Assembly (NCBI GenBank): GCA_026419785.1
Contig: JAODTK010005636.1
Coordinates: forward strand, 154,501-218,500
DNA length: 64,000 nt
Reading direction: 5' to 3'
DNA from: Sclerodactyla briareus
Lineage: Eukaryota > Echinodermata > Holothuroidea > Dendrochirotida > Sclerodactylidae
The translations under genes and the position numbers were made by a program. Below, in pieces: positions 46,376 through 57,699 of the stretch. Position 1 is the first letter of the stretch; each line of letters opens with the position of its first letter. The notes under the pieces are model-generated. The model worked only from the letters and a program-made list of their open reading frames with translations, was not told where the DNA came from and searched no databases.

Positions 46376-48850
46376 TGGGATAGATAGAGAGACGAATGGC
46401 TAGATAGATGAATGAAAGGGCCTCTCACATAGTTCAACCAGCATAGCTGGTTTGAGCTAATAACCAAAAGGGGGGGATACTGTTTCAGTATTACCAAACA
46501 AAACACACAACAATGCAGCATTATTGCTTAAAAAAACAATAAACCTCTTGAAGCATGGGGCCATATATTTACATGTGAAAATGAAAGGTTTATCTGAAGA
46601 CAATCATAATGATGCTATACAAAACTATCAAAATGTTGGTGCTGTAATGCCATTCTGTCTACCCCGTAGGGGTAAATAGGCAAGGTGGCTCAGTACCTAC
46701 GCACTTCCTGCTATCGATTCCTCTTTACCTCTTTTTTTTCACACCGTCATACATTTGGTTAAAGTATAAAATAAAAGTGAATATGCATTGTGTAATAAAT
46801 GCACTTTTAAGTACATTGGTCATGTAACCTAACTTCTCTTCTTCTATCTGGTGTCTTATATCTAGTTATAATTTGACAAACCCAAACCTCAGAAAGAATT
46901 TCAGTTCAGCCGTTCGAGCGCAATGTTGCCCCGTGAACGTTCACAAGAGTAACCGAGCAGACCCTGTGTAATACAATGTCAATCCAAAACAGTAAGTTTC
47001 TCAACCTTGTGGCAAAAGAATTAAATGGATCTGATTGCAAACTCACAAATCTGGGAGAGTAATTTAATCAATTTCATTCATGAATATTAACTAATGTTTT
47101 TGTGCTCTAATGGTGCAAAATATCAGCATTTTACTGTGTAAAGTCAATTGGCAACATTTGCACTGTTACTCTGGTGATGTCTCAGTTTATGGTGAAATTC
47201 TTAAAGTAAATAGATAACTCAATCAAGGGAACATTCCAGAATCGCGCAAATTTTTGGTTGTGTGTTTTGACATGTCCTCTTTTCATCTTGTGTCAGTTTA
47301 AAGATGATCTGTTTCCATGACAGTGGTACTTTAAATCCACAGGAATGCCAAGATTGTAGAGGAAAATGCCTCTTGAAACTTTTACTCAAGCAATTAGGAT
47401 TTTCCCGGTGCCAATTTAATGTACAAGTCCCTTGAGGAGGCTTTGGAAGAAGTTCAATGTGAAGAAAGACAAGTATCGAATGAATCACTTAGACAACGCT
47501 TAACAAGTACAGGGGTCCAAAAAATATGGCAATAAAAACTATGCAGCAAACACTCAGTTCACAATCACTCTGTGTAGACAGCGACTCATCAAACACAGAC
47601 ATACAGACCGCCATCCATTCCAATATCATGGGGCTTGATTGAATAATTTAACAGGCTGTATGCCATATCTTTGTCACTGAGGCTTGTGAGTGATCATGAC
47701 AATAATCTCTGGCCCTTCTCCTGGCCAGTGAAAGGTCCTCTAAATGAGAAATGTTACAGTAGTTTAGCTTAAACTTGCAAAAAAAAGCTTGTTTTTTGGT
47801 GAAAAGAAATTAACCCAACCTTGAGCTATACATGTAGGGGATAATCCACCACCCTCTTCTCCGTAGGTAACCATATAATGTGCAATGTCATATTAAGACA
47901 TGTGACGCGCTAGAGCCACAAGGACATATGCCATAGGATGGGCGTGCAATACCTTAACTATCCATCCAAATAGACATTGGGCTTGAATGAATGCTTTTCA
48001 ACAGGCCTGTGCACATGGATAAGTAACTGTGACTCTAATTCCCCATGGGCAATACAAAGGCCTCTGAATGTACAATGGTGCAATGTGTGAGCTGACAATG
48101 AAACAACTCGACTCACAATGAAAATTTTAGCAGAGAGCAACTCAGAAGAGTGGGGCCGGCTCCATGAAAATATGAGCCAATTATACAACCCAATGCAGGT
48201 TTATACGTACTATTCAGTGATCAGCCACTGCGGTCATGCATTTTAGTAATCATTTCGTCTCAGGGCCATCCTATTGAGCTATAGTGCATGACTATTTCCA
48301 TGTTTGTCACCAGAGATAACTGGGTATTATGACAGTGTAAATAATACCAAACTGCAGGGATTGATGTCTGTTTATCTTGAAGGATGTCATAGATCAATAA
48401 CTAAAAGCAAAGCAAATACTGATAACATGAACCTTATATATAGTGGACTTGTTTGAGAGGCTCCTCGTTTTTCCTATAGATTTTTAGATAGCCACCACAC
48501 TAACATATTATGATTATATGAATACCACTGAGGCTAGGATTTCTCAGTGAAATATGTAAGTTAACAATTACTTTCATGCTTATTTCCCTGCATTAGGCCA
48601 CAAACAAAAAATAAGCCTACCATTTTCATTTTGATACACTATAAGTTTTTTTCGAACACTCCGGCCATTACCAAACTCGATCGAGTCTGTGCCGTGCCAT
48701 AGTTGAAAGCTCATATGTCACTCAGATGAACAAACCGCCATATAAAAAAATTCATGTTCCATACTGTCCAAATGTCTATGCCACTGGGACCTCTTCTAGC
48801 ACCAGCCCTGCGATGGAGTGCCTTGCTCAATGGCACACCAGGAAAACTGA
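46376..48850. other. no supported gene
   Basis: A 38-codon plus frame from ATG at 47421 (MYKSLEEALEEVQCEERQVS then NESLRQRLTSTGVQKIWQ) looks like an amphipathic helix but has no splice or promoter support. A tRNA-like A-box/B-box pair at about 46684-46725 (GGTGGCTCAGT, TATCGATTCC) may be a SINE head. Confidence 0.25.
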
Positions 48851-48854
48851 ATTA

Positions 48855-49404
48855 CCGCATTCATTCTAATAGACGCGCACTGCGCGAAGGCAATCTCGGA
48901 AACATGCCCATTTATTAGGACGGACGTCTCACGGAACTAGTACTGTGTAAGTGATGCTGCTACATCACTACAGATACCACAAAAGTCTAGCTGGGTGCGA
49001 ATTGACCTTTCAAATTCAATCATCCACGGACAACCATGTGTAGCGAAATCAGTCCAAAAGTGATGAACTGTTGTACCAAATACTAACACAATTTTGTAAG
49101 CGATTCTGAAACTAGCCCGTGGATTGTTAATGCTTGAGTGCCGTTTTGCGTCAGGGGGCCCCCTTCCCCCCCCCCTGCAACAAGGGTTTGCCGACGATCC
49201 TTCTTCTAGGCCTCTGACTGACCACTTGCCCCAAACTTCCAGCATCACACCTTGCATCATTCCACAAAAGCTATTTGTCAGGATGTACGATTATTGTTTG
49301 ACCAGTTTTGAAAGTGTGCCTCTATTAGAGTTACAAGAACCATAAATCTTGTAAAATTCCATGGTTGCTTCTATAGGCATGAGCTTCTATTAGAATGAAT
49401 ACGG
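48855..49404. mobile_element. TA-flanked MITE, 550 bp
   Basis: Left CCGCATTCATTCTAATAGA and right (reverse complement) CCGTATTCATTCTAATAGA form inverted termini of about 22 bp with two differences. TA dinucleotides flank both ends (48853-48854 and 49405-49406), the target used by Tc1/mariner-type elements. A CGCGCACTGCGCG palindrome lies at 48873-48885. There is no transposase; the 107-codon minus frame 48937-49260 has no motif. Confidence 0.7.
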
Positions 49405-49859
49405 TATTCAAAACATCATTTGGTCGGAGCTACAGTTTTGATGACTGAGCCATCCAATCTTGGTCCAGCCCAGATATATAACTAGCGGTGTATAGGAAGA
49501 CCACTTATACTCCAAAAATTATACTTCAAAACCCTAACTAAAACCAACAAGGAAGGGGATACCAGAGGTTTTAGAACAAATATATATATTTATTATATTA
49601 ATCATCCAGTTCTATTTGGGAGAACAAATTCATACCCTCGGTAGATTTTGTAAGCGACTGAATCGCCCTCCATGCCAACAATTAGCCAAAAAAACAAGAA
49701 AATTTGTTCGTTTTTGTTCCATTTCCCGTGGATAGTTTAACAAGAATGTTTGATAGTGGTGAATTGCAGGTAACAAAGTTGAAATGTACTGCAGTATCAT
49801 GTAAGGAATCAATTTCTGCAAGGTGATCAACTCACGATCGGTGCAACTTGGTTTTGCTG

Positions 49860-50790
49860 TATGCTGCCACTACTTTTAGCTCACCCCAGCATGTGATATT
49901 GTGATCCTGCATGTCTATCTATCTATCTATCTGTCACAATTGATTCAAATTGCTACTCCTCCTACGGTATATGGTGGATCATGATGAACTTGGTCACAAT
50001 GATCTCTGAGTGAAGGGGCATCCCAATTTCAGCCATTTTGTGAAAAACTGCAAAATGCTTCTCCTCCTACAGTTCAAATCGGATTTTCATGAAACTTGGT
50101 CAGTAGTCTCGGTGACCAATGTTTCAGGAATTTGAGGTCAAAGGTCATCTAGGGGTCATTTTGGCCAAAAAGCTCATTTTTTGGGTCAAACAAACAAACG
50201 CTTCTTCTCCCAGAGATTGAATTGGATGATCGTGATAGTTGGTCAGTATTATCATTGACCAATGGTTCATTCGGGGTGTACAGGAATTTGGGATCAAAGG
50301 TCATCTAGGGGTCAATTTTGGTCATTTCGTTCTAACAGTCAAGCGGCTTCTTCTCCTACAGTTCAAAATCGGATGCTCATGAAATTTGGTCAGTATTATC
50401 GGTGACTAATATTACATACGGGATGTTCAGAAATTTGAGGTCAAAGGTCATCTAGGGGTCATTTTGGCCAAAAAGCTCATTTTTTTTGGTCAAAACCAAC
50501 AAACCGCTCTTCCTCCCAGAGATTGAATTGGATGATCGTGATAGTTGGTCAGTATTATCATTGACCAATGGTTCATTCGGGGTGTACAGGAATTTGGGAT
50601 CAAAGGTCATCTAGGGGTCAATTTCGGCCATTTTGTGGAAAACTGGAGAATGCTTCTCCTACAGCTCAAATAGGATGTTCATTTGGTCAGCATTTGGTAC
50701 ATATGGGGTGTTCAGGAATTTGAGGTCAAAGGTCATTTAGGAGTCATTTTGGTCAAGAAGGCCTTCTTGCAAACAAATCCGTCCATTTTC
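49860..50790 (+). repeat. R4 tandem repeat with AGGTCAAAGGTCA sites
   Basis: Starts TTAGCTCACCCCAGCATG, then a (TATC)n run at 49917-49932. Five units of about 125-160 bp follow, each containing GGTCAAAGGTCAT or GATCAAAGGTCAT, CTAGGGGTCA and TTGGTCAGTATTATC. Two unit types alternate, giving a higher-order period of about 305 bp. Confidence 0.85.
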
Positions 50791-51049
50791 ACCAGGTGTG
50801 GTGAGATCATTTTTCTTCTTACATAAATTATTTACAATAGGTGTGTGGGACCAAAAGAACCAGTCCCAAATACATAAAAAAAAGTATGGCATGTCATGCA
50901 AATGCAGTTCGAATGAACATTGTAATGACGCATCAAACACACACTTATTGTAATAGCATACTATCAGTTCTGATATATTGCGGGTTGAGCTCTGTGGCCA
51001 TTGGCACTCTTGTTAGATCAGTGTTGTCAAGGAATGTTCTTTTCAATCG

Positions 51050-51950
51050 AACAAATCCACTTAAAAAAAGAGGAGCACACACTGATGAATAATTCTGGTG
51101 AATTTCATCAATTTGTTCCATGTTTCATACGATTCTTAATTCAAAATATTCGCCAAGTGATTGACTCCCGATCACCTCAGTATCAGTTTACATCTGCAAT
51201 AGAGATTAATGCTTTAAGCCATACTGTTTATTTCTAAAGCCTGCCTCACACTGTACGGAATTTGCTGCAAAAACAAAAGCGCGAGACTTGGCACCCTTGT
51301 GGCTTACACTCACGCTCATGGTCTCCGTGTGACCACAGGTGTGAGGCGATGACCTCAAGACCATGGCCACTGTGAGCAGCCAACCAGCTGTAAGCCTTGT
51401 GAACCTCAACTGCGAGGTTTTGAACAAGTAGCACTTTTCATGCTTTAAGTGGTCCAAATTTTCTGCAGTAATTCTTGCATCCAGACAAGACCTTGAAATT
51501 AAACATACCCCGTCCGTCTCTGCAAATTTCTTCAATGTGCACCCAAAAACAATAAGCAAAGGCTTACGCAAGCAACCACAAGACTCTGAGTGCGGTCTTG
51601 AACTCTGTACAGGGTGGAGTAAACTCAAATGCAGATTTTTTAATCTTTACTCTGGTCAGCATCATTTGCTATTTTTCAGCAATTGACAACTACAATATAT
51701 CAGTAATACCACTGATATTTATATATATGACTCATAATAGGTCCCCAAATAGCACCAAGGTAACAAAAAGAGTGCTCAGCAATGACTAATCTCAATTTCT
51801 GAAGTGTATTCACAATTTAATTACAAATCCTCAAAGAGGCAACAGGTTTGGAGAGTGGCAGGCACATTTGCCTCATGACAGCAAACACTTTTTGTACATG
51901 TCTGTACATCAGCAAACAAGAAATTCTATAATAGCTATAAAAAAGTGCAA
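51050..51950. other. spacer downstream of the TRIM gene
   Basis: The minus frame 51206-51628 (140 codons) has no recognised domain and no supporting splice sites. Otherwise nothing seen. Confidence 0.35.
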
Positions 51951-51981
51951 AATCTTTTTTTTTTGGCTAGATGAGCATGGG

Positions 51982-51987
51982 TTTATT
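51982..51987 (-). terminator. AATAAA poly(A) signal of the TRIM-NHL gene
   Basis: Lies 251 bp after the inferred stop. Seventeen bases further on the minus strand is a run of ten A (51955-51964). Confidence 0.55.
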
Positions 51988-52238
51988 CCATGACAATCAT
52001 TACTGAACATTCAAATGTTGCCTCCAAACATTGACAAACCCAGAAATTCTGAAAGTGGTCCCAGGCCTTCTGTTCTGATGCAGCATATTTTACTGCGTTT
52101 GAAAATTTCCATGACTGCCATAGTATAGCAGTATGAATTTTGGCTTTCAGGGTGCCCTATGATGGCTGATTCAAAGCGAAAGCAAAGGAACAGATTCCCC
52201 CAACAGAGACACAGCAGTTTCCCAGGCAGGCCCCACGT

Positions 52239-54306
52239 TCACCCTGTGACCAAATCGAAGCAGGAGACAGTGCCACTGTCCCTTGCGGTCACAATACAAC
52301 TTACAATTGTTTGCTGTGATGCAGATTCCGTCCACGTCGTCCTTTAGCCCCTCGCTGAATGAGGTCAGGAAGGTGCCGTCCCTGGTGTACACCAGTATGG
52401 CCAGCTTGTCCGAGCTCTCCACAGAACAGGCACTGACGTAGATGTTGTCGTTGGAGTCCAGGCTGATCCCACAGGAGTACATCTGATCGTCCCCGACACT
52501 CACCGGAATGATCTTGATGAAGGTCTTGGTAGTCAGGTCGAATATCGCAGCCTGTGGTTGCCATGATCGGCGATGATTAGTTGGTCCTTCCGGTTGATCG
52601 CCAAGCTGTTGGGGTTGATCAGCTGTCCGGGGCCGATCCCCCAAGTCCCATAGGACCCAACCATCTTGGCACGCCCGTCGAATACGAGGATGCAGTTGTT
52701 GATCCAGTCGGCCACATACAGGAAGCCCTTGGAATCTATCGCAATCCCCCGGGGGCTTTCCAGCTAATGGAAGAAAAAGGGGGGTGTGCCGGTACTATCA
52801 AGTTCCGATTGTTGTCAATTAGGGAGTACTTCATAATGGCATTCGCATCCGGTCGCAGATGAAAAGGAAATCCTGGAAGACGGCAATGCTCCTTGAACGT
52901 ACCTCAGAGAACATTGAGGTGACCCCCTTTTGTGTCAGAGGTGCATCAGCGTCAAAGCAGAATATCTGGTTCTTGGCCACATCCCCTACCAAGAGCTGTT
53001 TCTTCCACTGGACGACGTCACATGGGCTCTGCCAGGGGTACTCAATGCCAGTGAAGTCCGCTGTGTGCTTCCCCAGTGGCTGCACCAGCATATCCTGCCT
53101 CGAGTTTGATCAGCGGGAAGTTGAAGACCCGTATCTCCATCTTGTACCTGCCGACGTGGGCTGGGGTGAAGAACGTGGTCATGTATGTGCCGTCGGACTG
53201 CCTGTAGGCACCGATGTCTTTTGTCTGGCCAGTCGGAGAGTGGATGTTAGCAGTCACGGCTGGGAGTTCCGTGTCCTCCGTGCGGTCCTCGGACTTGACT
53301 CCCAAGCGGAACTGCAGCTTCCGATGGGTCTTGACCTGGACCGGGTCCGTATGCAGATTGATATACTCCACCTTGATGTCATCCATGGGGATCGGGAGGC
53401 AGGTCACGCGGCAGTCCTCCCCGGGGTTGAACTTGAACTGCATGCTGGGCTTGAACTCCAGGTTCAGGAAGCCCTTGGGGACATTCGGGGGGAAGGGAGC
53501 AGAAGACAGATGCTTCAGCCTGTTGAAACTCTGGTTTGCAGTGGTCCGTTCAGGGCACAGGGCTTGCCGCTGCTGGTGTGCTCTCGATCAAGCTGAAGGT
53601 GGCCATGCACTCCTGAACGCTGCGTTCAAAACTCCACCGCCTTGTCCATCTCAACCTGGAGCTCAGCAGCTTTTTCCTTGTAGAGAGTGTCCAGTTCATC
53701 AGTTAGTTCCTCCTCAAGCTCCTGGACTTTCTGTAGTAGACTCTCCTTGAAGGAGGCGATGTTCCTCTGTGCGCTGTGATACTTCCCATCCAGGAAGGAC
53801 TTCATCTGGCGGAGCGAGGTGAGGACCAGACGTGACTCCTCCTTCTTCCCCTTGAGATCAGCTTGGAGCGAGTCCATTTTTTCTGAACCAACTGTATGAC
53901 CGCCACGCAGATCCTGCATCATAGCAACCATGCCCAGAATGGTCCTCTGCGGCGCAGATCTGGCAGACGCCCACCATGCAAGCCTGGCAGATCCGGGTGA
54001 TCAGTTCGTCGTGCTTGTCGCATTCGCCGAGGAGGTCTTCGTCCACAGCAAAGTCTGATAGATCCTGGCTGATCTGCCGTGCAAAAAGTTGTCGGGCAGC
54101 CCGTTGATTCCAGAGGAGGGCATGGCCTGCTCAACATTGCACGGCGGGCATATGAGTTTCGCCCGTACCGCTACCCAGTTCTCCAGGCAGCTCTTGCAAG
54201 TCATGTGGTTACATGGCAGTATTTTAGGTAGTTTACAGGTCTCCTGACAAATCGGACAGATCAAGCTCTCTAGTATCCTCTCAAGTTTCTTCTGTGGTGT
54301 AGCCAT
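52239..54306 (-). CDS. TRIM-NHL protein (RING, B-box 2, coiled coil, filamin, NHL), frameshifted
   Basis: A tripartite-motif E3 ubiquitin ligase of the TRIM2/TRIM3/TRIM71 architecture, expected to be cytoplasmic and to bind targets or RNA through its NHL propeller. ATG at 54306. RING C3HC4 ligands are C17, C20, C32, H34, C37, C40, C53, C56. B-box 2 ligands are C96, H99, C107, C110, C115, C118, H123, H126. Then comes a charged coiled coil (about 53615-53930), a filamin repeat (about 53110-53450, SDGTYMTTFFTPAHVGRYKM) and NHL repeats (about 52240-53070, e.g. RGIAIDSKGFLYVADWINN, PNSLAINRKDQLIIADHGNH). Total about 690 codons, near the family norm. The coding region is one block. About nine frameshifts interrupt it, near 54085, 53932, 53630, 53583, 53096, 52852, 52750, 52555 and 52297, several in homopolymers. 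No stop remains that a single-base shift does not explain, so sequencing error is likelier than decay. The stop (TGA, 52239-52241) is inferred after the last shift. The ATG directly follows a pyrimidine tract and TAG, resembling a 5-prime UTR intron acceptor. Confidence 0.9.
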
Positions 54307-54330
54307 CTACAAGAGAGAAAAGAACAGTAG
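54307..54330 (-). promoter_or_regulatory. possible 3-prime splice site before the TRIM ATG
   Basis: On the minus strand CTGTTCTTTTCTCTCTTGTAG directly precedes the ATG: a pyrimidine tract plus TAG. It suggests an intron in the 5-prime UTR with the first exon further right, unless the locus is a retrocopy. Confidence 0.45.
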
Positions 54331-54419
54331 ATATAGATTGGGGTCAGTTTTAAACTGTCACAACTTGTTGTCCCCACTACCTTCTTCCCACTTCTTATAC
54401 TTTTGAATCTTTTTTATGG

Positions 54420-55100
54420 TACACAGAAGAGGCTCGAACCAGCAAAGATGCAGACCTGACAACTGCTCTTTTCCAGCTGCAAATCCTCCATCGGGTACAA
54501 GGGAGGCCATACCACTGTGGGGATACTTCATTGCACAGGTGGCATAATCCCACACAGTAGGGGGGGGGGAACTTGGGGAAGTTGAGGTTGGTACCAAGTT
54601 CTGTAGCCATGGAGAGGCCCCCCTCATTGGACATCAGCCTCCCTATCAGTAAATGAATTCTATGGCCCCCTGGACACAATTGGGGCCATGTGTAAAACAG
54701 CTGTCAATTGACAATAAGTAACAAGAAGGTTCTTGAACGGCTAGTCTCGCCTGTTTTGGGATCAGTTGTTGTTTCTGTTTAGGCCTTATAGTATACAACC
54801 AACCTGATCTCAATGGTCAAAAGAGGGCAAATTGCCCATTAGAAGATGATAACAACAGTATCTAAAAGCACACAGAGGTGACTATGGTTTGTCAACCCCT
54901 ACATGCTTCGCATGACACGAATAAACTTGTCATAAGTTCCAATTTTAAATTCATTGGGACCGATTGTTTACCATGTCCAGTTTTGTGGAAATGTTGCTTA
55001 ATCAAACAAGAATGAAACACTGCATAGTAAGCCTGAGTGATTGCCACTAATCGCTTAAAGCATTCATAAGAATTGTGTACATAATCATAATTTGCATGAA
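54420..55100. other. no gene recognised
   Basis: The overlapping minus frames at 54358-54679 show no domain. It could hold 5-prime UTR or intron of the TRIM gene. Confidence 0.35.
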
Positions 55101-55106
55101 AGCAAA

Positions 55107-55137
55107 CAGTGGCGTACCGAGAAATTTGTCTGGGGGT

Positions 55138-55168
<31 letters not shown>
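55107..55168. repeat. transposon-like terminus plus a 31-G run
   Basis: CAGTGGCGTACCGAG, as in many animal hAT-like ends, followed by GGGGGTGGG and an unbroken G run (55138-55168). The matching opposite end was not found. The proline and glycine frames here are artefacts. Confidence 0.5.
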
Positions 55169-55170
<2 letters not shown>

Positions 55171-55179
55171 GAGGTCAGG

Positions 55180-56735
55180 ACCCAAAGTAAGTGCACCCTA
55201 TTTACCCAGCCCACCACCCTGACACATGCTGTTGCAATATTTGATAAACAACAGCAGTAATACTTCTACTGAACAGCGAAAAAGTGATTTTTGTATTAAA
55301 AATGTGTTGGTCTCATGGGTCTAGGGAGGGGTTACTGGTTTTACAAGGTTTCATACTGCCGATCTCGAACCAGATGCTGAAACAATAGAAAATCAAGCTA
55401 CTCCATAGGGCCACACCTACATGTGCAAGTAGGAGCTCTCTACTCATTTTGTTGCACAGTTATTGTGTTTTCAAGGTTTGTTAAACTTTGACCTCTGTTG
55501 ACCTAAGACCTGACCCTCAAAAATAGGAACCATCTACTTCATATGCCAATCATATGAGCCCAAGTATGATCCTTCTCTGCCTTAACAGAAACTGAAACTG
55601 TGTTATAAGAGGCTACCAGAACACGACCTCCAATGTCTCAATGATTCATTCTGCCTCTGGCAAGAATCAAGAGTACTACATGAAGCATTACACATTAACA
55701 TGGCCTCCCAATTTTTCCAGTACCACGGTGGGGGCCACGCCAATTACATTGAACGCGTCAAACGCATCAAATATTGTATAAATTTCTCAAGTTTAGACCA
55801 TTGAATGACCTTCAGCATAGCCGGAACTATCGAACAAATTGGGGACAAATGTAGACCATACCCCCATCAAGCTTTCAAACATGAAAATCATAAATTCAAT
55901 AATACAAATCATATGACCCCCAATTTTTATTCCTAAAATCAAATCAATTCATTTAATATCCTATACCTATGTGCCACACCACACCACATGACTTCCTAGT
56001 GTCGCTGTAATTTGGCTACCAAGCTCAACATAAATACATTTCATATGACATTACCCTACATGATCAGTGACTTACGTGGCTTCTAAAATCTAATCAGATC
56101 TACTAAAAGATACTAAAAAGGCAAGCATGATACACATACATGAACAACAAAGTGATAGCCAAATCCCTTTCTGAACCAATTGTATTCAAATATTCTAGAT
56201 GCACACCAGGGCCTGGTGGGCAGGTGGGTTGGGGGTTTAACCCCCCAAGACCCTCCCCATGTGTACTTCACTGATAACACTACCTAGGACAATCAACAGG
56301 CAAATTGGATCAATTCCGTATTGGACGTTGGCTGAAGAGGGAAGAGCTAACCCATTTCGTGCCATGGGAGTGACATTACATTTCCATGTTTTGTTTTATC
56401 AGTTACAAAATTTTTCCTTGGGGGTGGAGATGTAAGCGGCCCAGGGGTCAGTAGTACTCAATAGCAGACAGGGATGTAGCTAAACTGGTCATGTTGGTCA
56501 GTAGTACCCAGCACTCGGCCCTGAACCAACCAGCACTCACAGCAATTTGATAGGTCTTGCGACTTGCCAACCAGCACTGAATGAAAGTTAAAAGGCGATC
56601 GCCAAAAAGTGTCTCGCCTGGTTGCGCGATCGGTTTGTATTAATTATCACTCAAAAACAAACCAATAGGTCATGAAGAACATCGTCATGTCAAACAAACA
56701 TCACATATTTCCACAGTATAACCATAATAAATAAA
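55180..56735. other. spacer, no gene seen
   Basis: No open frame with coding character on either strand and no clear repeat match. TTGCCAACCAGCACTGA text recurs near 56525 and 56575. Confidence 0.4.
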
Positions 56736-56739
56736 AATT

Positions 56740-57145
56740 CCTAAATAATTCCTAAAATAACTGCCCAATAAGTTGACTCTACTAAAAAGTCCCTTAATGT
56801 TTTTTCTTCTTATGGCCCCCCCCCACTACTTCTCTCCTGGAATACCCAAATTTGAATAAAGTTTTATGCTCAGTCAACTCAATCCTTGACCCAAAATCCA
56901 ACTTGAATGTTCTAAATCCCTTAGCAGCCCAGGGCTTCTTTGGCCTTTTAAAATAAAATTTCAATCATATTCATTGCCTTTTATGTCCAAGCCAGCCAGG
57001 AAATCCATCCCCCTCACCCCCTGCAATTATGCAAATTAGGCACATACAATGATCTCTACTGAGCCCAGCTGTAACTTCAAACTGATCAAGGTGGTGGATT
57101 ACATCTACCAAGTTTTGTGAAAATCCAACCAAACGTCTGTCCCTC
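56740..57145 (-). repeat. inverted copy of the 29700-30510 repeat region
   Basis: The reverse complement reads GTTACAGCTGGGCTCAGTAG, TGTATGTGCCTAATTTGCAT, then CCAAAGAAGCCCTGGGC, TAAGGGATTTAGAACATTC and CAAATTTGGGTATTCC, the same order as 29740-30440. The G-rich tract of the plus copy is reduced here to GCAGGGGGTGAGGGG. Confidence 0.75.
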
Positions 57146-57699
57146 CCATATCCGGTAAGACCACTATGAAAAGAAAACGGTTGTGCGAAACGCTAAAGAC
57201 GCGTTGGAGCTGAACATCATAGTTTTTAATTTTGTTTAAGGAAATGTTCCAAATGGTCGAAATTTTTGAGTGTGAGCAGAGTTGGCATTGGGGGAGGGGT
57301 CTATTTTGGATTTTTTTCCGTTTTTTGGAATGCCTAGATGCAAAATGGTGCATTGTTTGTCAGTTTTTCGAGGTAATTTTATGTTGAGATTCCATAGTCA
57401 TTATATTATTCAACTCACAAAAGGCCTGAATTGTCAGTGAAAAAGTTTTATCAAGCAATCACTACGTATAACACATAATGGACCTGAAATATGAGGTACT
57501 AAACTGGACAAGTGAGGTACTTCTCAACACCCCCCCCCCCCCCAAGATCCTTCAGTACAGTCAACTTCCCGGACAGGCAGCTGCAGGAAAGTTTTGCACG
57601 AACTGCAATTTGAGTGCCAGACCTACATGTAGCGGGCTTACGAAAATTTAAGCTCAAGGCGTCTTTTTCACTGTCACTGGCCAGATACTACGTCAACCC

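Noticed and set aside
46684..46725. tRNA gene
   Set aside because: A-box and B-box-like words only; no cloverleaf could be folded. At most a SINE head.
52760..52800. Short intron inside the TRIM coding region (CCCCTTTTTCTTCCATTAG)
   Set aside because: No donor at a workable distance, and the NHL reading continues if one base is added in the C5G5 run at 52746-52755.
52581..53750. Plus-strand frames of 93, 245 and 178 codons opposite the TRIM gene
   Set aside because: Shadow frames. The minus strand carries clear filamin and NHL motifs, the plus strand none.
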